This document shows positions 15,084 through 24,446 of a stretch of DNA of 64,000 nucleotides, piece after piece. The stretch covers positions 1-64,000 of the forward strand of contig NZ_QIBX01000013.1 of assembly GCF_003725995.1 (NCBI RefSeq). The letters run 5' to 3'. The translations under genes and the position numbers were made by a program. The first letter of the stretch is position 1, and each line of letters starts with the position of its first letter. The stretch comes from Slackia equolifaciens. Lineage in GTDB: Bacteria; Actinomycetota; Coriobacteriia; Coriobacteriales; Eggerthellaceae. A model generated the notes under the pieces. The model was given only the letters and a program-made list of their open reading frames with translations. It searched no databases and had not been told where the DNA came from.

Positions 15084-16526
15084 ATGCCGCACACCAATCC
15101 ATCGCGCCAGCGCTCGCTCGCCGCCAAGCCCGCCCGCGGGCCCCATTTTGCATATTTCGTCGAATTCGCCCTGATTATCTGCATGTTCTGTCCTGTATCC
15201 TTCGGGCATAGCTGTGCAGGCATCTTCTACCCGCACGCCGCGGCCGATCTGGGATGCGGAACCGGCGTGCTCAGCTACTTCACGCCTCTTGCCTGCCTGT
15301 CGGGCCTGATTTTCATGCCGTTTGCGGGAAGGCTGCTCAATAGCTGGGATGCCCGAATTTGCCTTGCCGGGTCCTGCGCCATTGCGGGCCTGGCGTTTTT
15401 CCTGTTGTCGTTCACAACGGAGCTGTGGCAATATCTGGCCTGCGGCGTGCTGATGGGCTTCGGCACCGCCACGCTCATCTACCTGGCGCCCGCAACGTTG
15501 GTAAACCGCTGGTTCGAGAAGAACGCAGGCTTCTATATCGGCCTGGTGGCGGCGTTCACGGGAATCGGCGGCGTTGTGTGGGCCGCCGTGGGCGGCATGC
15601 TCATTCAGGAGGTGGGCTGGCAGTGGACGCACCGTATCTTCTCCTTCATCACGTTCGCTTGCATCCCCATCATGATCTTCTGCGTGGCAAGCAGGCCGTC
15701 TGATAAGGGTCTTTTGCCCCATGGGGCGAGCGAGGCCGAGGCGGAGGCGTCCTCAAGCGGTGCGCGCAGGCCCATGGATGCGGCCGCGATCGTGGCGTCG
15801 CTTGCGCCCGGGGATCACCCGCGAGCGCGCAAGGGCATCCCTGCAAAAGAGGCGTTCAGGATGCCTCAGTTCTACCTGATCGTGGGATTCGCCTTCTTCC
15901 TCAATTGCGGCATGTATCTCAACGGCATGATTCCGTCGTATGTGTCCACGCTCGCGGTGGGCGCCGCCATACCCATGCTGGGCTCGCTGTGCACGTCGCT
16001 TGCCATGGCGGCGCAAACGGGCACAAAGCTGGTTCTGGGCTATGCGAGCGAGAAGCACCCTTATGCAGGTTCTATCGTGTGTGCCTCCATGGGCATTGTG
16101 GGCGTGGCGTTGCTGCTGATGGGAGGCGCTTCGGGCGCTGCCGTGATGATCGGCGTGGCGGCGGCGCTGTACGGCGTGTACTACGGCGTAACCAACGTGA
16201 TGTCTCCCTCGCTTGCGCGCAAAACATTCGGCGGGCTCGAATACCCCATCGTATATGCACGCATCTCCATGGCTGCGAATGTGGCAGGCGTGCTCTCGGG
16301 GTTTGTCTGGGGCGCGATCATCGATCTGGCCGGCTTCGAGGTGGCATACCTGGGCGGTGTGGCGGTTATATCGCTGGCGATCGCGTGCACGGTGGGAATT
16401 GCGTATTTCCAAAAGCGCGATATCAAGCGCTTCTTGGAAGAGGCGAAGAATAGCGAAGGCGAAGATGCGGGTGCGACGAAACTCGTGGACCGTGAGGGTG
16501 GTGCGGCTCCAGAAGGGCGCCATTAA
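15084..16526 (+). CDS. MFS transporter, oxalate/formate-antiporter-like
   Basis: 480 aa with 12 predicted membrane helices in two halves separated by a ~60-residue hydrophilic loop (residues ~205-260). The layout and the 'GFGTATLIYLAP ... NRWFEKNAGFYIGL' segment resemble the OFA (oxalate:formate antiporter) group of the major facilitator superfamily, which carries small organic anions across the inner membrane. ATG 15084 follows AGAGGGG. The gene begins about 80 bp after the rpoBC terminator and stands alone. The substrate cannot be fixed from sequence. Confidence 0.82.
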   Translation: MPHTNPSRQRSLAAKPARGPHFAYFVEFALIICMFCPVSFGHSCAGIFYPHAAADLGCGTGVLSYFTPLACLSGLIFMPFAGRLLNSWDARICLAGSCAIAGLAFFLLSFTTELWQYLACGVLMGFGTATLIYLAPATLVNRWFEKNAGFYIGLVAAFTGIGGVVWAAVGGMLIQEVGWQWTHRIFSFITFACIPIMIFCVASRPSDKGLLPHGASEAEAEASSSGARRPMDAAAIVASLAPGDHPRARKGIPAKEAFRMPQFYLIVGFAFFLNCGMYLNGMIPSYVSTLAVGAAIPMLGSLCTSLAMAAQTGTKLVLGYASEKHPYAGSIVCASMGIVGVALLLMGGASGAAVMIGVAAALYGVYYGVTNVMSPSLARKTFGGLEYPIVYARISMAANVAGVLSGFVWGAIIDLAGFEVAYLGGVAVISLAIACTVGIAYFQKRDIKRFLEEAKNSEGEDAGATKLVDREGGAAPEGRH

Positions 16527-16717
16527 GCGCATCCACGCGGTTGGGCGCGTTCGGAAGAGGAAGGCTCTGCGACTGCGCAGAGAGCGACACTCTCCACGCG
16601 CCCGCGCGGTGCGATACGCGGCGCGCACGAAGGCGCCCGGCTACAGATTCGCAGCGATGGGCAGCCCCATGATCGACCTCTTTTGTGCTAGGGTGTGACG
16701 AGCTAAGGAGGATTGAT

Positions 16718-17308
16718 ATGGCAGATAACATTTTGTATGTTGACGCATGTGTCAATCGGAGCACTTCGCGCACCGAACGACTGGCCCAGGCTTTGCTCGC
16801 GCGCCTCAAGGCGCAGGGCGATGCAAACGTGACGACGCTTATCTTGGAGGACGCTCCCATAGCCCCGCTTTCGGGCGATGACGTGAACCGCCGTTTCGAG
16901 CTTGCGCATGCGGGCGCTTTCGACGACGACCTGTTCAGCATGGCAAAGCAGATGAGCCAGGCCGACACGATGGTCATCGCTGCGCCGTATTGGGATTTGT
17001 CGTTTCCCTCTAAGCTCAAGGTGTATCTTGAGCATCTGTGCGCGCAGGGAGTGACGTTCAGGTATTCCGAGCAGGGGGTTCCTACGAGCCTGTGCCGCGG
17101 CAAGCGTTTGTACTACGTCACCACGTCGGGCGGTTACGTGGGCGATCTTGATTTTGGATATCAGCAGGTCAAAGCGCTCTTTACGCTGTTCTTTGGGTTC
17201 GAGAGGGCCGAATGCTTCCGCGCTGAGGGGTTGGACATCATCACCAACGACGAAGAGGCCATCATGGCCGAGGCGCTGGCAGGCATAGAATCGGCCCAGC
17301 TGGATTAG
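16718..17308 (+). CDS. flavodoxin-fold NAD(P)H reductase (AzoR-like)
   Basis: 196 aa with a flavodoxin-like fold: N-terminal strand ILYVDACVNRSTSRTERLAQ, the APYWDLSFPSKLKVYLEH loop typical of AzoR/modulator-of-drug-activity enzymes, and TTSGGYVGDLDFGYQQ near the FMN phosphate site. Members transfer hydride from NAD(P)H through FMN to quinones, azo dyes or similar acceptors in the cytoplasm. ATG 16718 follows AAGGAGG at 7 bases; the earlier frame start has no ribosome site. It lies 30 bp before the amidohydrolase gene on the same strand and may share its transcript. Confidence 0.82.
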   Translation: MADNILYVDACVNRSTSRTERLAQALLARLKAQGDANVTTLILEDAPIAPLSGDDVNRRFELAHAGAFDDDLFSMAKQMSQADTMVIAAPYWDLSFPSKLKVYLEHLCAQGVTFRYSEQGVPTSLCRGKRLYYVTTSGGYVGDLDFGYQQVKALFTLFFGFERAECFRAEGLDIITNDEEAIMAEALAGIESAQLD

Positions 17309-17337
17309 CATTCACGATTACGCAACGGGTGAACGGT

Positions 17338-18768
17338 ATGGGTAAGAAGAAAAAAGCAGAGAAGATGGCTGAAAAAGCGCAGATGGAAAGCCTGGAGAAC
17401 ACGGCGGTCGCGCACGATGTTCAGGCGGAAGGCGCGCAAATGCCGGCAGACTTTGCGGCGCCGATGGAAGAGCGCGACGCCGATGAGACGGCAATCGAGC
17501 CGGCAGCGAGCGGCTTGGGAGAACCTGTGGCAGATGCGTTTGAGCCGCCGGTTGCTATGAAGCCCGAGGAATTGACGGCCCATATCCTCGAGGCGGGTGC
17601 AGCCATCGAGGACACCATTGTTGCCACGCGCCGCTACTTTCATGCTCATCCCGAGCTTTCCACCAAGGAGCTCTCCACGTCCAACAGCATCTGCGCGCGC
17701 CTGACTCGTATGGGCATTCCGTACGAGCGCGTTGCGAAAACGGGCGTTATCGCCACTATCAAAGGTACGGCGCCCGACGCCTACGACGACCAGGGCAACC
17801 CGCGCCGTCGCATTGCCCTGCGCGCCGATATCGACGCGCTGCCGGTGACCGAGGAGACGGGTCTGCCGTATGAATCCAAAAACACCGGCGTCATGCATGC
17901 GTGCGGTCACGACTGCCACATCGCAATGATGCTTGGCGCCGTGCGCATCTTGAACGACATGCGCGAGCAGCTTCACGGCGAGGTGCGCATCATCTTCCAG
18001 CCGGCAGAGGAGATTTCCATCGGCTCGCGCATGATGATTCGCGCCGGCGCGCTCGAGGGTGTAGACGGGCTTTTCGGCATGCATATTTGGAGCGATGTCG
18101 ACGCGGGCGAAATCTCCTGCGCGCCCGGCCAGCGCATGGCTAATACCGATTGGTTCCGCATCGACGTCCAGGGTATCAGCGCTCATGGCTCCATGCCTCA
18201 CAAGGGCGTGGATGCCATCGTGGTGGCCGCCGAGTTGGTGAATGTGATCCAAACGCTGGTGAGTCGCGATATCTCGCCGTTCGAGCCCCTGGTGGTCACT
18301 GTGGGCGAAATTCATGGCGGCGAAGCGCGCAACATCATGGCGGGTTCGGCCTATCTCACCGGTACGGTGCGTACGTGGAGCGAGAAGTCGCGCAGGATGG
18401 TGCCGGAGCATTTGGAGCATCTGATCAAGCGTACGGCAAAGGCGTTTGGCGCCAAGGCGAAGCTCACTTACGAAGAGGGCAATGCAGGCCTATCCAACGA
18501 CAAGGCGAGCGCTGCCCGTGCCGAGCGCGCGGTGGTGAAGCTCTTCGGAGAAGAGGCCCTTTCTGACTACGAGGGCACGCTTGCGGGTGAGGATTTTGCC
18601 GAGTACCTCAAGATCGTGCCTGGCGTGTTCGCGTTCGTGGGCTGCCGCAATCCCAAGGTGGGAGCCGTGCATCCGCAGCACAGCTGCTTCTATCGCGTGG
18701 ACGAAAGCGTGCTGGTGCGCGGTGCGGAGCTCGCAGCCCAATATGCCGTGGACTTCTTAGCGGAATAG
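17338..18768 (+). CDS. M20-family metal-dependent amidohydrolase
   Basis: About 476 aa. From residue ~85 it is a standard M20D amidohydrolase (IAA-amino acid/hippurate hydrolase type): RRYFHAHPELS, RADIDALPVTEETG, HACGHDCHIAMMLG, FQPAEE and a C-terminal GEDFAEYL supply the di-metal ligands and catalytic Glu. It would cleave an N-acyl or amide bond in the cytoplasm. The first ~80 residues are an Ala/Glu/Lys-rich extension absent from most relatives. The start is uncertain: ATG 17338 and GTG 17329 are both possible behind a weak ACGGGTGA site. It follows the flavoprotein gene by 30 bp. Confidence 0.88.
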   Translation: MGKKKKAEKMAEKAQMESLENTAVAHDVQAEGAQMPADFAAPMEERDADETAIEPAASGLGEPVADAFEPPVAMKPEELTAHILEAGAAIEDTIVATRRYFHAHPELSTKELSTSNSICARLTRMGIPYERVAKTGVIATIKGTAPDAYDDQGNPRRRIALRADIDALPVTEETGLPYESKNTGVMHACGHDCHIAMMLGAVRILNDMREQLHGEVRIIFQPAEEISIGSRMMIRAGALEGVDGLFGMHIWSDVDAGEISCAPGQRMANTDWFRIDVQGISAHGSMPHKGVDAIVVAAELVNVIQTLVSRDISPFEPLVVTVGEIHGGEARNIMAGSAYLTGTVRTWSEKSRRMVPEHLEHLIKRTAKAFGAKAKLTYEEGNAGLSNDKASAARAERAVVKLFGEEALSDYEGTLAGEDFAEYLKIVPGVFAFVGCRNPKVGAVHPQHSCFYRVDESVLVRGAELAAQYAVDFLAE

Positions 18769-19074
18769 CATCCGGGCTGCGTCGGAGGCCATCTGCCCGC
18801 TCTCGCACGGCGCTTTCCGTCGCAGCCCGCAAGCGATGGGCGACCCGTTTCTTCTGCCCGCCCTCGCATGGCGCCTTCCCTGCAAGGGACGTCGTTTTTA
18901 CGGCGTCGCGCGTCCAAAATGGCGATAATCCCGTAACAACGACGTCCTTTGTGCCTTGTTGCGCTTTCTCTTGTTTCCAATCGTTCGGCATGGTGCCTTG
19001 CGTTCGCTCTTTTCATCTGCCAAGCTGGCAGACGAACGTTTACACATCGCACGTTGTACGAAAGAAGGCTCGCC
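18769..19074. other. 306-bp gap with a direct repeat
   Basis: No gene. A ~27-bp direct repeat, TCTGCCCGC(T/C)CTCGCA and GGCGC(T/C)TTCC, occurs at 18792-18818 and 18853-18879, 61 bp apart. The remainder shows no clear promoter. Confidence 0.45.
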
Positions 19075-20145
19075 ATGGCCGACGCTCCAGCTCAACCCGA
19101 GCTCGCTGTCCACAACCTGCTCTCGCCCAGTAAGAAGCCGCCGTATTTCGTGGGGCGGCCTATTGAATTCACGGGATATGTGGACGATTTCGAGCGCGCC
19201 ATCGCCGGAATCGAGTTTTCGCTCGACGGCGGCTCCAGCTGGACGCCCTACGCCACCGAAGCGGTGGACAAGGAGCGCGGTGTGCGCTGGAGGTTCGTGT
19301 ACACACCCCAAAAGCCAGGACGCTACCTGCTTAAGGCGCGCGCGGTGGGTGCGGACGGCCTGCCGTCGTCGTCGCTGGTCACGGGATTCGCCTTCGAGGT
19401 GCTGCCCGCTATGACCATGTTCGGCTCCGCCCGCGTACGGGCGATCGGTGGCGGCACGCTGGGCGGCGGCTGCCTCTTCCGATCGCGCGAGCTGGTTGAC
19501 ATAACGCCTGACGACGCGATATTTCTGGCCCGTTCGCTGGGCATTTCCACCATCTACGACATGCGTACGCGCCGCGAGGTGGCCGCTCACCCCGAGCCCT
19601 ATCTGGTGGGCACCAAGACCATCGCGCTGGAGCCGGCCGAGGAGCGCCGCAAAAAAGACGCCGACAAACGCCTGGTGGTCGGCGTGATTGGCGCGTACGG
19701 CGCGCCCGAGGAGCGCATGTGCGAAAACTACCGTCGTTACGTACGCGAATACCCGCTTATCGGCCAAGCGTTGCGCTCTATGGCGGCGGAAGGAACGCCG
19801 GCGCTCGCGCACTGCGTGAACGGCAAGGATCGTACGGGCGTGCTGTGCGCTGTCCTGCTCAAAGCGGCGCAGTTCGATGACAGCGCCGTGATGGAAGACT
19901 ACTTGCGCGTGAATCAGGACCACGCCGACCTTATTGCGGAGGAGGCGGAGCGCCTGGGTGTTGGCATGACTGCGCGCGAGCGTGCCATCCTCATGTCGTT
20001 CTTGGAGGCGCGCCCTGCGTATCTGGCCGCATTCTTTGACGAAGCCGCCCAGGTGTACGGCTCGTTCGAAGGTTATGTGCGCCGCGGCTTGCGTCTTACT
20101 GACGATCACATTGCGAGCCTTCGCACGCTGCTCCTGCCGCGTTAA
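19075..20145 (+). CDS. tyrosine phosphatase with N-terminal Mo-co-dimer-like Ig domain
   Basis: 356 aa. Residues ~150-350 are a bacterial tyrosine/dual-specificity phosphatase (Y_phosphatase3 type): FRSRELVDIT, YDMRTRREV and the P-loop HCVNGKDRTG with nucleophile C247 and R253. Residues ~20-110 (PIEFTGYVDDFERAIAGIEF, then SLDGGSSWTPY and PGRYLLKARAVG) look like the Ig-fold dimerisation domain of sulfite-oxidase-type molybdoenzymes. No molybdenum-binding domain is present, so the module seems borrowed. ATG 19075 follows AAAGAAGG. No signal peptide, so it is probably cytoplasmic. Target, protein or phosphoinositide, is unknown. Confidence 0.8.
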   Translation: MADAPAQPELAVHNLLSPSKKPPYFVGRPIEFTGYVDDFERAIAGIEFSLDGGSSWTPYATEAVDKERGVRWRFVYTPQKPGRYLLKARAVGADGLPSSSLVTGFAFEVLPAMTMFGSARVRAIGGGTLGGGCLFRSRELVDITPDDAIFLARSLGISTIYDMRTRREVAAHPEPYLVGTKTIALEPAEERRKKDADKRLVVGVIGAYGAPEERMCENYRRYVREYPLIGQALRSMAAEGTPALAHCVNGKDRTGVLCAVLLKAAQFDDSAVMEDYLRVNQDHADLIAEEAERLGVGMTARERAILMSFLEARPAYLAAFFDEAAQVYGSFEGYVRRGLRLTDDHIASLRTLLLPR

Positions 20146-20250
20146 CGGCAAAGGAGGACGTCGGCGAGATGGTTTTTGGCTTGCGCGCCGCAGGCTGGGT
20201 CCAAACCGGGCCGGTCTGTGCCGCTGAAAAGGCATTGACGTGCAACGGAT

Positions 20251-20377
20251 GGCGATTTGCTGCAGTTTTTCGGGGATGTGCTGAGTAGCCGATCTTTTTC
20301 ATCCGCATTTTCCCAGGTCATCGCGTCGGCAAAATACAGCTACTTTTTGAGGCACGCAAAAACTGCAGCAAATCGCC
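20251..20377. repeat. ~127-bp inverted-end element, copy 1 of 3
   Basis: Perfect 20-bp inverted ends: GGCGATTTGCTGCAGTTTTT at 20251-20270 and its complement at 20358-20377. Copies 2 and 3 lie at 33223-33351 and 56940-57066. The interior differs between copies except for a GAGTA-containing stretch near the left end and a CTATTTCG-like stretch near the right end. Confidence 0.88.
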
Positions 20378-20415
20378 GTTTGTTTCATCTGCCAACAGAA
20401 TTTCATGTCTCTGGT

Positions 20416-20558
20416 GCATGCGACGGCGTGCATGCGAGTCGGTCGCCGGGAGAGCACACGACGCACGCAACGGCGGGCATGCGGGTCGGACATTGGGAGA
20501 AGCACGCGGCGCATGCGACGGCGCGCATGTGAATCGATTGCTGGGGAGCGCACGTGCG
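20416..20558. repeat. 47/48-bp tandem array, three units
   Basis: Units at 20416-20462, 20463-20510 and 20511-20558 begin GCATGCGACGGCG(T/G/C)GCATG and share a G(A/G)(G/A)TCG...GGGAG(A/C) middle. It lies just downstream of the copy 1 inverted-end element, in the gap before glutamine synthetase III. Confidence 0.78.
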
Positions 20559-20612
20559 ATGTGGCGTTTGGGCCAAGATGTGCATGCAAGCTGGCGGTTA
20601 AACTAAAACTAC

Positions 20613-20701
20613 ACGAGCGATGGCGACTAAGCCAATGGCGCGCGAGCGATGGCGACTAAGCCAAGGGCGCATGAGCGAGCTGGCGGTTACGCCAAGGGCG
20701 C
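20613..20701. repeat. 29-31 bp tandem array, three units
   Basis: Units at 20613-20641, 20642-20670 and 20671-20701 share GAGCGATGGCGACTAAGCCA and AGGGCGC, the third being more diverged. Two copies of CTCCGGTCGATGAACT follow at about 20751 and 20780. Together with the 47/48-bp array these fill most of the 817-bp gap upstream of glnN; no gene is visible in the gap. Confidence 0.7.
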
Positions 20702-20962
20702 ACGTGCGTGCCGACGGTCGACACAAAACGCGCATGCGTATCGACAAATGTCTCCGGTCGATGAACTATGCGCAATAGAGCCTCCGGTCGATGAACTGTA
20801 CGTAAACGAGGGGCTTTGAGGGGTTCACTCCAGCGCATCGTAGTACAATAGCAGGGTTGCACGTACATCGCTTTCGAGCTGGCGGCTTTGCGGGAAGGAC
20901 GCGAAGCTGTCGTCCGGTAGGCGATACCGTATCCAGCGCATCCAGTTAAAGGAGCCCTACGC

Positions 20963-23056
20963 ATGTCCAACAACCTCACTTCTCGCTATGGCACCATGGT
21001 GTTTTCCGATCACGTGATGAAGCAGTACCTGCCGTCAGACACGTACAAGATGCTCTCACGCACCATCAAGGAGGGCAAACCGCTCGATTTGGACGTGGCC
21101 AACACCGTTGCGCACGCGATGAAGACGTGGGCCATCGAGCATGGCGCCACTCACTTCGCGCACTGGTTCCAGCCGCTGACCGGCATCACTTCCGAGAAGC
21201 ACGATTCGTTCATCGAGCCCGTGGGCGACGGCACCGCCATCACCAAGTTCTCCGGCAAGGAGCTGGTGCAGGGCGAGCCCGACGCGTCGAGCTTCCCCAA
21301 CGGCGGACTGCGCGCCACCTTCGAGGCCCGCGGCTATTCGGCCTGGGATCCCACGAGCTATGCGTTCATCAAGGACGAAGTGCTGTGCATTCCCACCGCC
21401 TTCTGCTCCTATACCGGCGAGGCCCTCGACAAAAAGACTCCGCTCCTGCGCTCCATTTCCGCCATCGACACGCAAACCAAGCGCGTGCTGGCGCTGTTCG
21501 GCAAGCATCCTTCGCGCGTGGTGGTAAACGTGGGCACCGAGCAGGAGTACTTCCTGATCTCCGAGAAGGACTACGAGAAGCGCCAGGATCTGGTGATGAC
21601 CGGTCGCACGCTGTTCGGCGCGCCGCCGTGCAAGGGCCAGGAGCTTGACGAGCACTACTTCGGCGCCATCCGACCCACGGTGAACGCCTTCATGAAGGAG
21701 CTCGATGACGTGCTGTGGGGCTTCGCCGTGGCCGCCAAGACCAAGCACAACGAGGTGGCGCCCGCCCAGCACGAACTGGCGCCGGTGTTTTCCAACGTGA
21801 ACCGCGCCATCGACGAGAACCTGCTCACCATGGAAGAGATGAAGCTGCTCGCCAGCCACCACGGTTTGGTATGCCTGCAGCACGAGAAGCCGTTCGAGGG
21901 CATCAACGGATCGGGTAAGCACAACAACTGGTCTATTGGCACCGAGGACGAAAACCTGCTCGACCCCGGTGACACGCCGGAGGACAACCTGCAGTTCCTG
22001 GTGTTCCTCACCTGCATCATCGAAGCGGTCGACAACTATCAGGACCTGCTGCGCATGAGCGTGGCAAGCTGCAGCAACGATCATCGCCTGGGTGCCGATG
22101 AGGCGCCGCCGGCCATCGTCTCCATCTTCCTGGGCGATGAGCTTTCGGGCATTATCGACGCGTTGGCCGAGGGGCACGAGGCAAGCCATGCTTTGCGCGC
22201 TTCGCTCGACTTCGGCGTAGATGTGCTGCCCAACCTGGAGCGCGACACCACCGATCGCAACCGCACCAGCCCCTTCGCCTTCACGGGCAACAAGTTCGAG
22301 TTCCGCATGCCGGGCTCTTCGGGCAATGTGTCCGATGCGAATATGGTGCTCGACACCGCGGTGGCGAAATCGCTCAAGAGCTTCGCCGATGCCATGGAAG
22401 CGCGCGGCGAGGAAGGGTTCCGCACCGCCGCCGTGGCCTACATCAAGCGTGTGCTGGCGCAGCATAAGCGCATCCTTTTCAGCGGCGACGGTTATTCCGA
22501 GGAATGGCACGAGGAGGCGCGCCGCCGTGGCCTGTGCGATTTCCCCACCACCGCCGATGCGCTGCCGTGCTTCGTGGCGCCTAAGAACCTGGCGCTCTTC
22601 GAGGAGATGGGCGTGCTTTCCGAGACCGAGGCGAAAAGCCGTTACGAGGTCAAGCTCGAGAAGTACAACAAGCTCATGAACATCGAGGCCACTACGATGC
22701 GCCGTATGGCACGTCGTACGTATCTGCCGGTGATCAGCGCGTATGCCACCAAGATCGCCAAGGGCATCACCACCATCACCGAGGCCATGCCTACGGCGGG
22801 CATGCAGCATGAGCGCGCCGAGCTGGCTACGCTGACCGATGGCGTGAACGCGATCTACGAGGGCCTCGACGAGTTGGCGACCCTGCACGAGAAGGCCGAG
22901 GCCTGCACCGATTCGCAGGAGAAGGCGAATGTGTATGCTCACGAGGTCAATCCTGCAATGGAGCGCCTGCGTGCTGCCGTGGATGCGATGGAGCCCATCG
23001 TGGCCCGCGAGTATTGGCCCGTGCCCACCTACGACGACATTTTGTTCTACGCTTAA
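20963..23056 (+). CDS. glnN: glutamine synthetase, class III
   Basis: 697 aa, matching class III glutamine synthetases (~700 aa), which make glutamine from glutamate, ammonia and ATP as large cytoplasmic oligomers. Features include the N-terminal GTMVFSDHVMKQYLP, the FHWFQPLTG-type segment (HFAHWFQPLTGITSEKHDSF), the PPCKGQELDEHYFG loop, the NEVAPAQHELAPVF metal-binding stretch and GSGKHNNWS near the nucleotide. ATG 20963 follows AAAGGAG. It is a stand-alone gene preceded by repeat arrays and followed by a clear terminator. No GlnR-box-like sequence was seen in front of it, unlike the class I gene at 30965. Confidence 0.97.
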   Translation: MSNNLTSRYGTMVFSDHVMKQYLPSDTYKMLSRTIKEGKPLDLDVANTVAHAMKTWAIEHGATHFAHWFQPLTGITSEKHDSFIEPVGDGTAITKFSGKELVQGEPDASSFPNGGLRATFEARGYSAWDPTSYAFIKDEVLCIPTAFCSYTGEALDKKTPLLRSISAIDTQTKRVLALFGKHPSRVVVNVGTEQEYFLISEKDYEKRQDLVMTGRTLFGAPPCKGQELDEHYFGAIRPTVNAFMKELDDVLWGFAVAAKTKHNEVAPAQHELAPVFSNVNRAIDENLLTMEEMKLLASHHGLVCLQHEKPFEGINGSGKHNNWSIGTEDENLLDPGDTPEDNLQFLVFLTCIIEAVDNYQDLLRMSVASCSNDHRLGADEAPPAIVSIFLGDELSGIIDALAEGHEASHALRASLDFGVDVLPNLERDTTDRNRTSPFAFTGNKFEFRMPGSSGNVSDANMVLDTAVAKSLKSFADAMEARGEEGFRTAAVAYIKRVLAQHKRILFSGDGYSEEWHEEARRRGLCDFPTTADALPCFVAPKNLALFEEMGVLSETEAKSRYEVKLEKYNKLMNIEATTMRRMARRTYLPVISAYATKIAKGITTITEAMPTAGMQHERAELATLTDGVNAIYEGLDELATLHEKAEACTDSQEKANVYAHEVNPAMERLRAAVDAMEPIVAREYWPVPTYDDILFYA

Positions 23057-23087
23057 TAGCCGCCGATTGTTTCATCGACTGCTGGTT

Positions 23088-23115
23088 GCGCCGTCCTTTC
23101 GGGCGGCGCTTTTTT
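23088..23115 (+). terminator. rho-independent terminator of glnN
   Basis: GCGCCGTCC, TTTC loop, GGGCGGCGC, then TTTTTT. Confidence 0.88.
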
Positions 23116-23132
23116 GTGCGTGGCGGCAGCGC

Positions 23133-24446
23133 CTATGCGAGCGCGTCGAGCGCGGCGTGAAACGCCCGTATGCGCTCTTCGAGCTCATGGGCGCGGGATT
23201 GCATTTCGGAGCGGGCGGCTTGCCAGGCATCGCTTTCTTGCGAGAGGCTTTTTTGCAAGTCGACGCTGTCGGCGTAGGAAGAGAAACGCAGGCTGCATTC
23301 ACGATCGGCAAGGATGCGCCCGCGATTGATGCGGGTGCTCACGAGGGGAATTTCGTTGCGATTGATGCAAAGGTCGAGGATGGCCGCGTCTGCGGGAGAG
23401 GCGGTTGCGGGCGCGGCAAGCGATTCGTAGAACTTCGGCTCGCCGTCGATCGCGGCAAAGCCGTCGCCGGAAAGCTGCGCCAGCAGCACCCCTTCATCCT
23501 CTGTGCGGTTGGTGCGCAGCAGCCAGAGTACGTTGCCGTACGTGTGCGCCTTGAGCGCCTCTGCGTCCATTTCGACCACTGCGTCCACCAGGTTGCGCTC
23601 AAGCAGGTGCGTTCGAAGCTGTTTCCCGATTACGCCGTAGCTCATGCGCACCGAGAGCAGCAGCGCCGCCACGCCGCAAGCGGGGTCCATGAGGGCCTCG
23701 GCTACGCGTAAAGCTGCCTTATCGGGGCTTTCTCTCTTTTGCAATGAGTCTTTCAGCATGCCCCAGAGGTAGGGGAATTGAAGCGATGCGGAAGTTTCGG
23801 GGGCGTTGGTGCCGCCAAGCGCTTCGAAGGGGTCGGCGATTTCGGAGGCGCGGGGGGATGTGCGAGCCGCGGTGGCGTCGGAGGCTCGGCGTGCGTTGAG
23901 GGCTTGGGCGATATTGGAGGCGTCGCGCGCTTCCAAGGGGGCGCTCTCTGCGTCTTCGCGCATGGCTTTCCTCATATGCATCATCGCGTTTTCCACGCCG
24001 TCGCGCTGCAGAAGCACAACGGGGAATCTGCATGCGCGGTCGGCGGCGATTGCGGATGAGGGTTGGGGCGCGTGATCGAGGGCAGCCGTAGGCGAGGATT
24101 GGTTCACGCAACCGGAGGCAGCCGTAGGCGAGGATTGGCGCGTGCAGCCGGATTGCGGGATGGCGCGCACGGCGGCCTCGAGCGATTCGTCGGCGAGGGG
24201 AATGGCGATGCGCGGTGAGCTGATCGTTTCGGGCTCGACGCAGCTGGCGGGCGTGCCGTCTGTCGGGGAGTCTGGGGCTGCGCTATTCGTTTGAGCGGTG
24301 GCGACCGCTGTCGCGGTGCAGGTCGCGGGGCAGTGGGCCGCAAGAACGCCCACGGCAGCGCATGCCATAATGTCAGCGATGGCGCGCGGCGTGCTCGACC
24401 AGGGGCCGGCAGCTGCGAATTCTTTCGGGGAGGATGCGCTATTCAT
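23133..24446 (-). CDS. degenerate HsdM-like (N6-adenine methylase-type) protein
   Basis: 437 aa. An N-terminal TPRAIADIMACAAVG segment echoes the TPR-(x)-(V/I)-(A)-x-(L/I)-M opening of HsdM methylase domains. After a long Pro/Ser/Ala-rich low-complexity stretch (~45-150), residues ~265-330 (DPACGVAALLL, then GKQLRTHLLERNLVDAVVEM and GNVLWLLRTN) resemble an HsdM motif I followed directly by the late HsdM strand pattern. The catalytic NPP(Y/F) motif is not visible. A C-terminal coiled coil follows (~385-435). It is therefore probably not an active methylase. It overlaps the upstream HsdS-like gene by 8 nt, so the two are coupled. Role unknown. Confidence 0.55.
   Translation of the reverse strand: MNSASSPKEFAAAGPWSSTPRAIADIMACAAVGVLAAHCPATCTATAVATAQTNSAAPDSPTDGTPASCVEPETISSPRIAIPLADESLEAAVRAIPQSGCTRQSSPTAASGCVNQSSPTAALDHAPQPSSAIAADRACRFPVVLLQRDGVENAMMHMRKAMREDAESAPLEARDASNIAQALNARRASDATAARTSPRASEIADPFEALGGTNAPETSASLQFPYLWGMLKDSLQKRESPDKAALRVAEALMDPACGVAALLLSVRMSYGVIGKQLRTHLLERNLVDAVVEMDAEALKAHTYGNVLWLLRTNRTEDEGVLLAQLSGDGFAAIDGEPKFYESLAAPATASPADAAILDLCINRNEIPLVSTRINRGRILADRECSLRFSSYADSVDLQKSLSQESDAWQAARSEMQSRAHELEERIRAFHAALDALA

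Noticed and set aside
21056-22942. A long minus-strand frame opposite glutamine synthetase III
   Set aside because: Antisense by-product of codon bias; the plus strand encodes a fully conserved enzyme.
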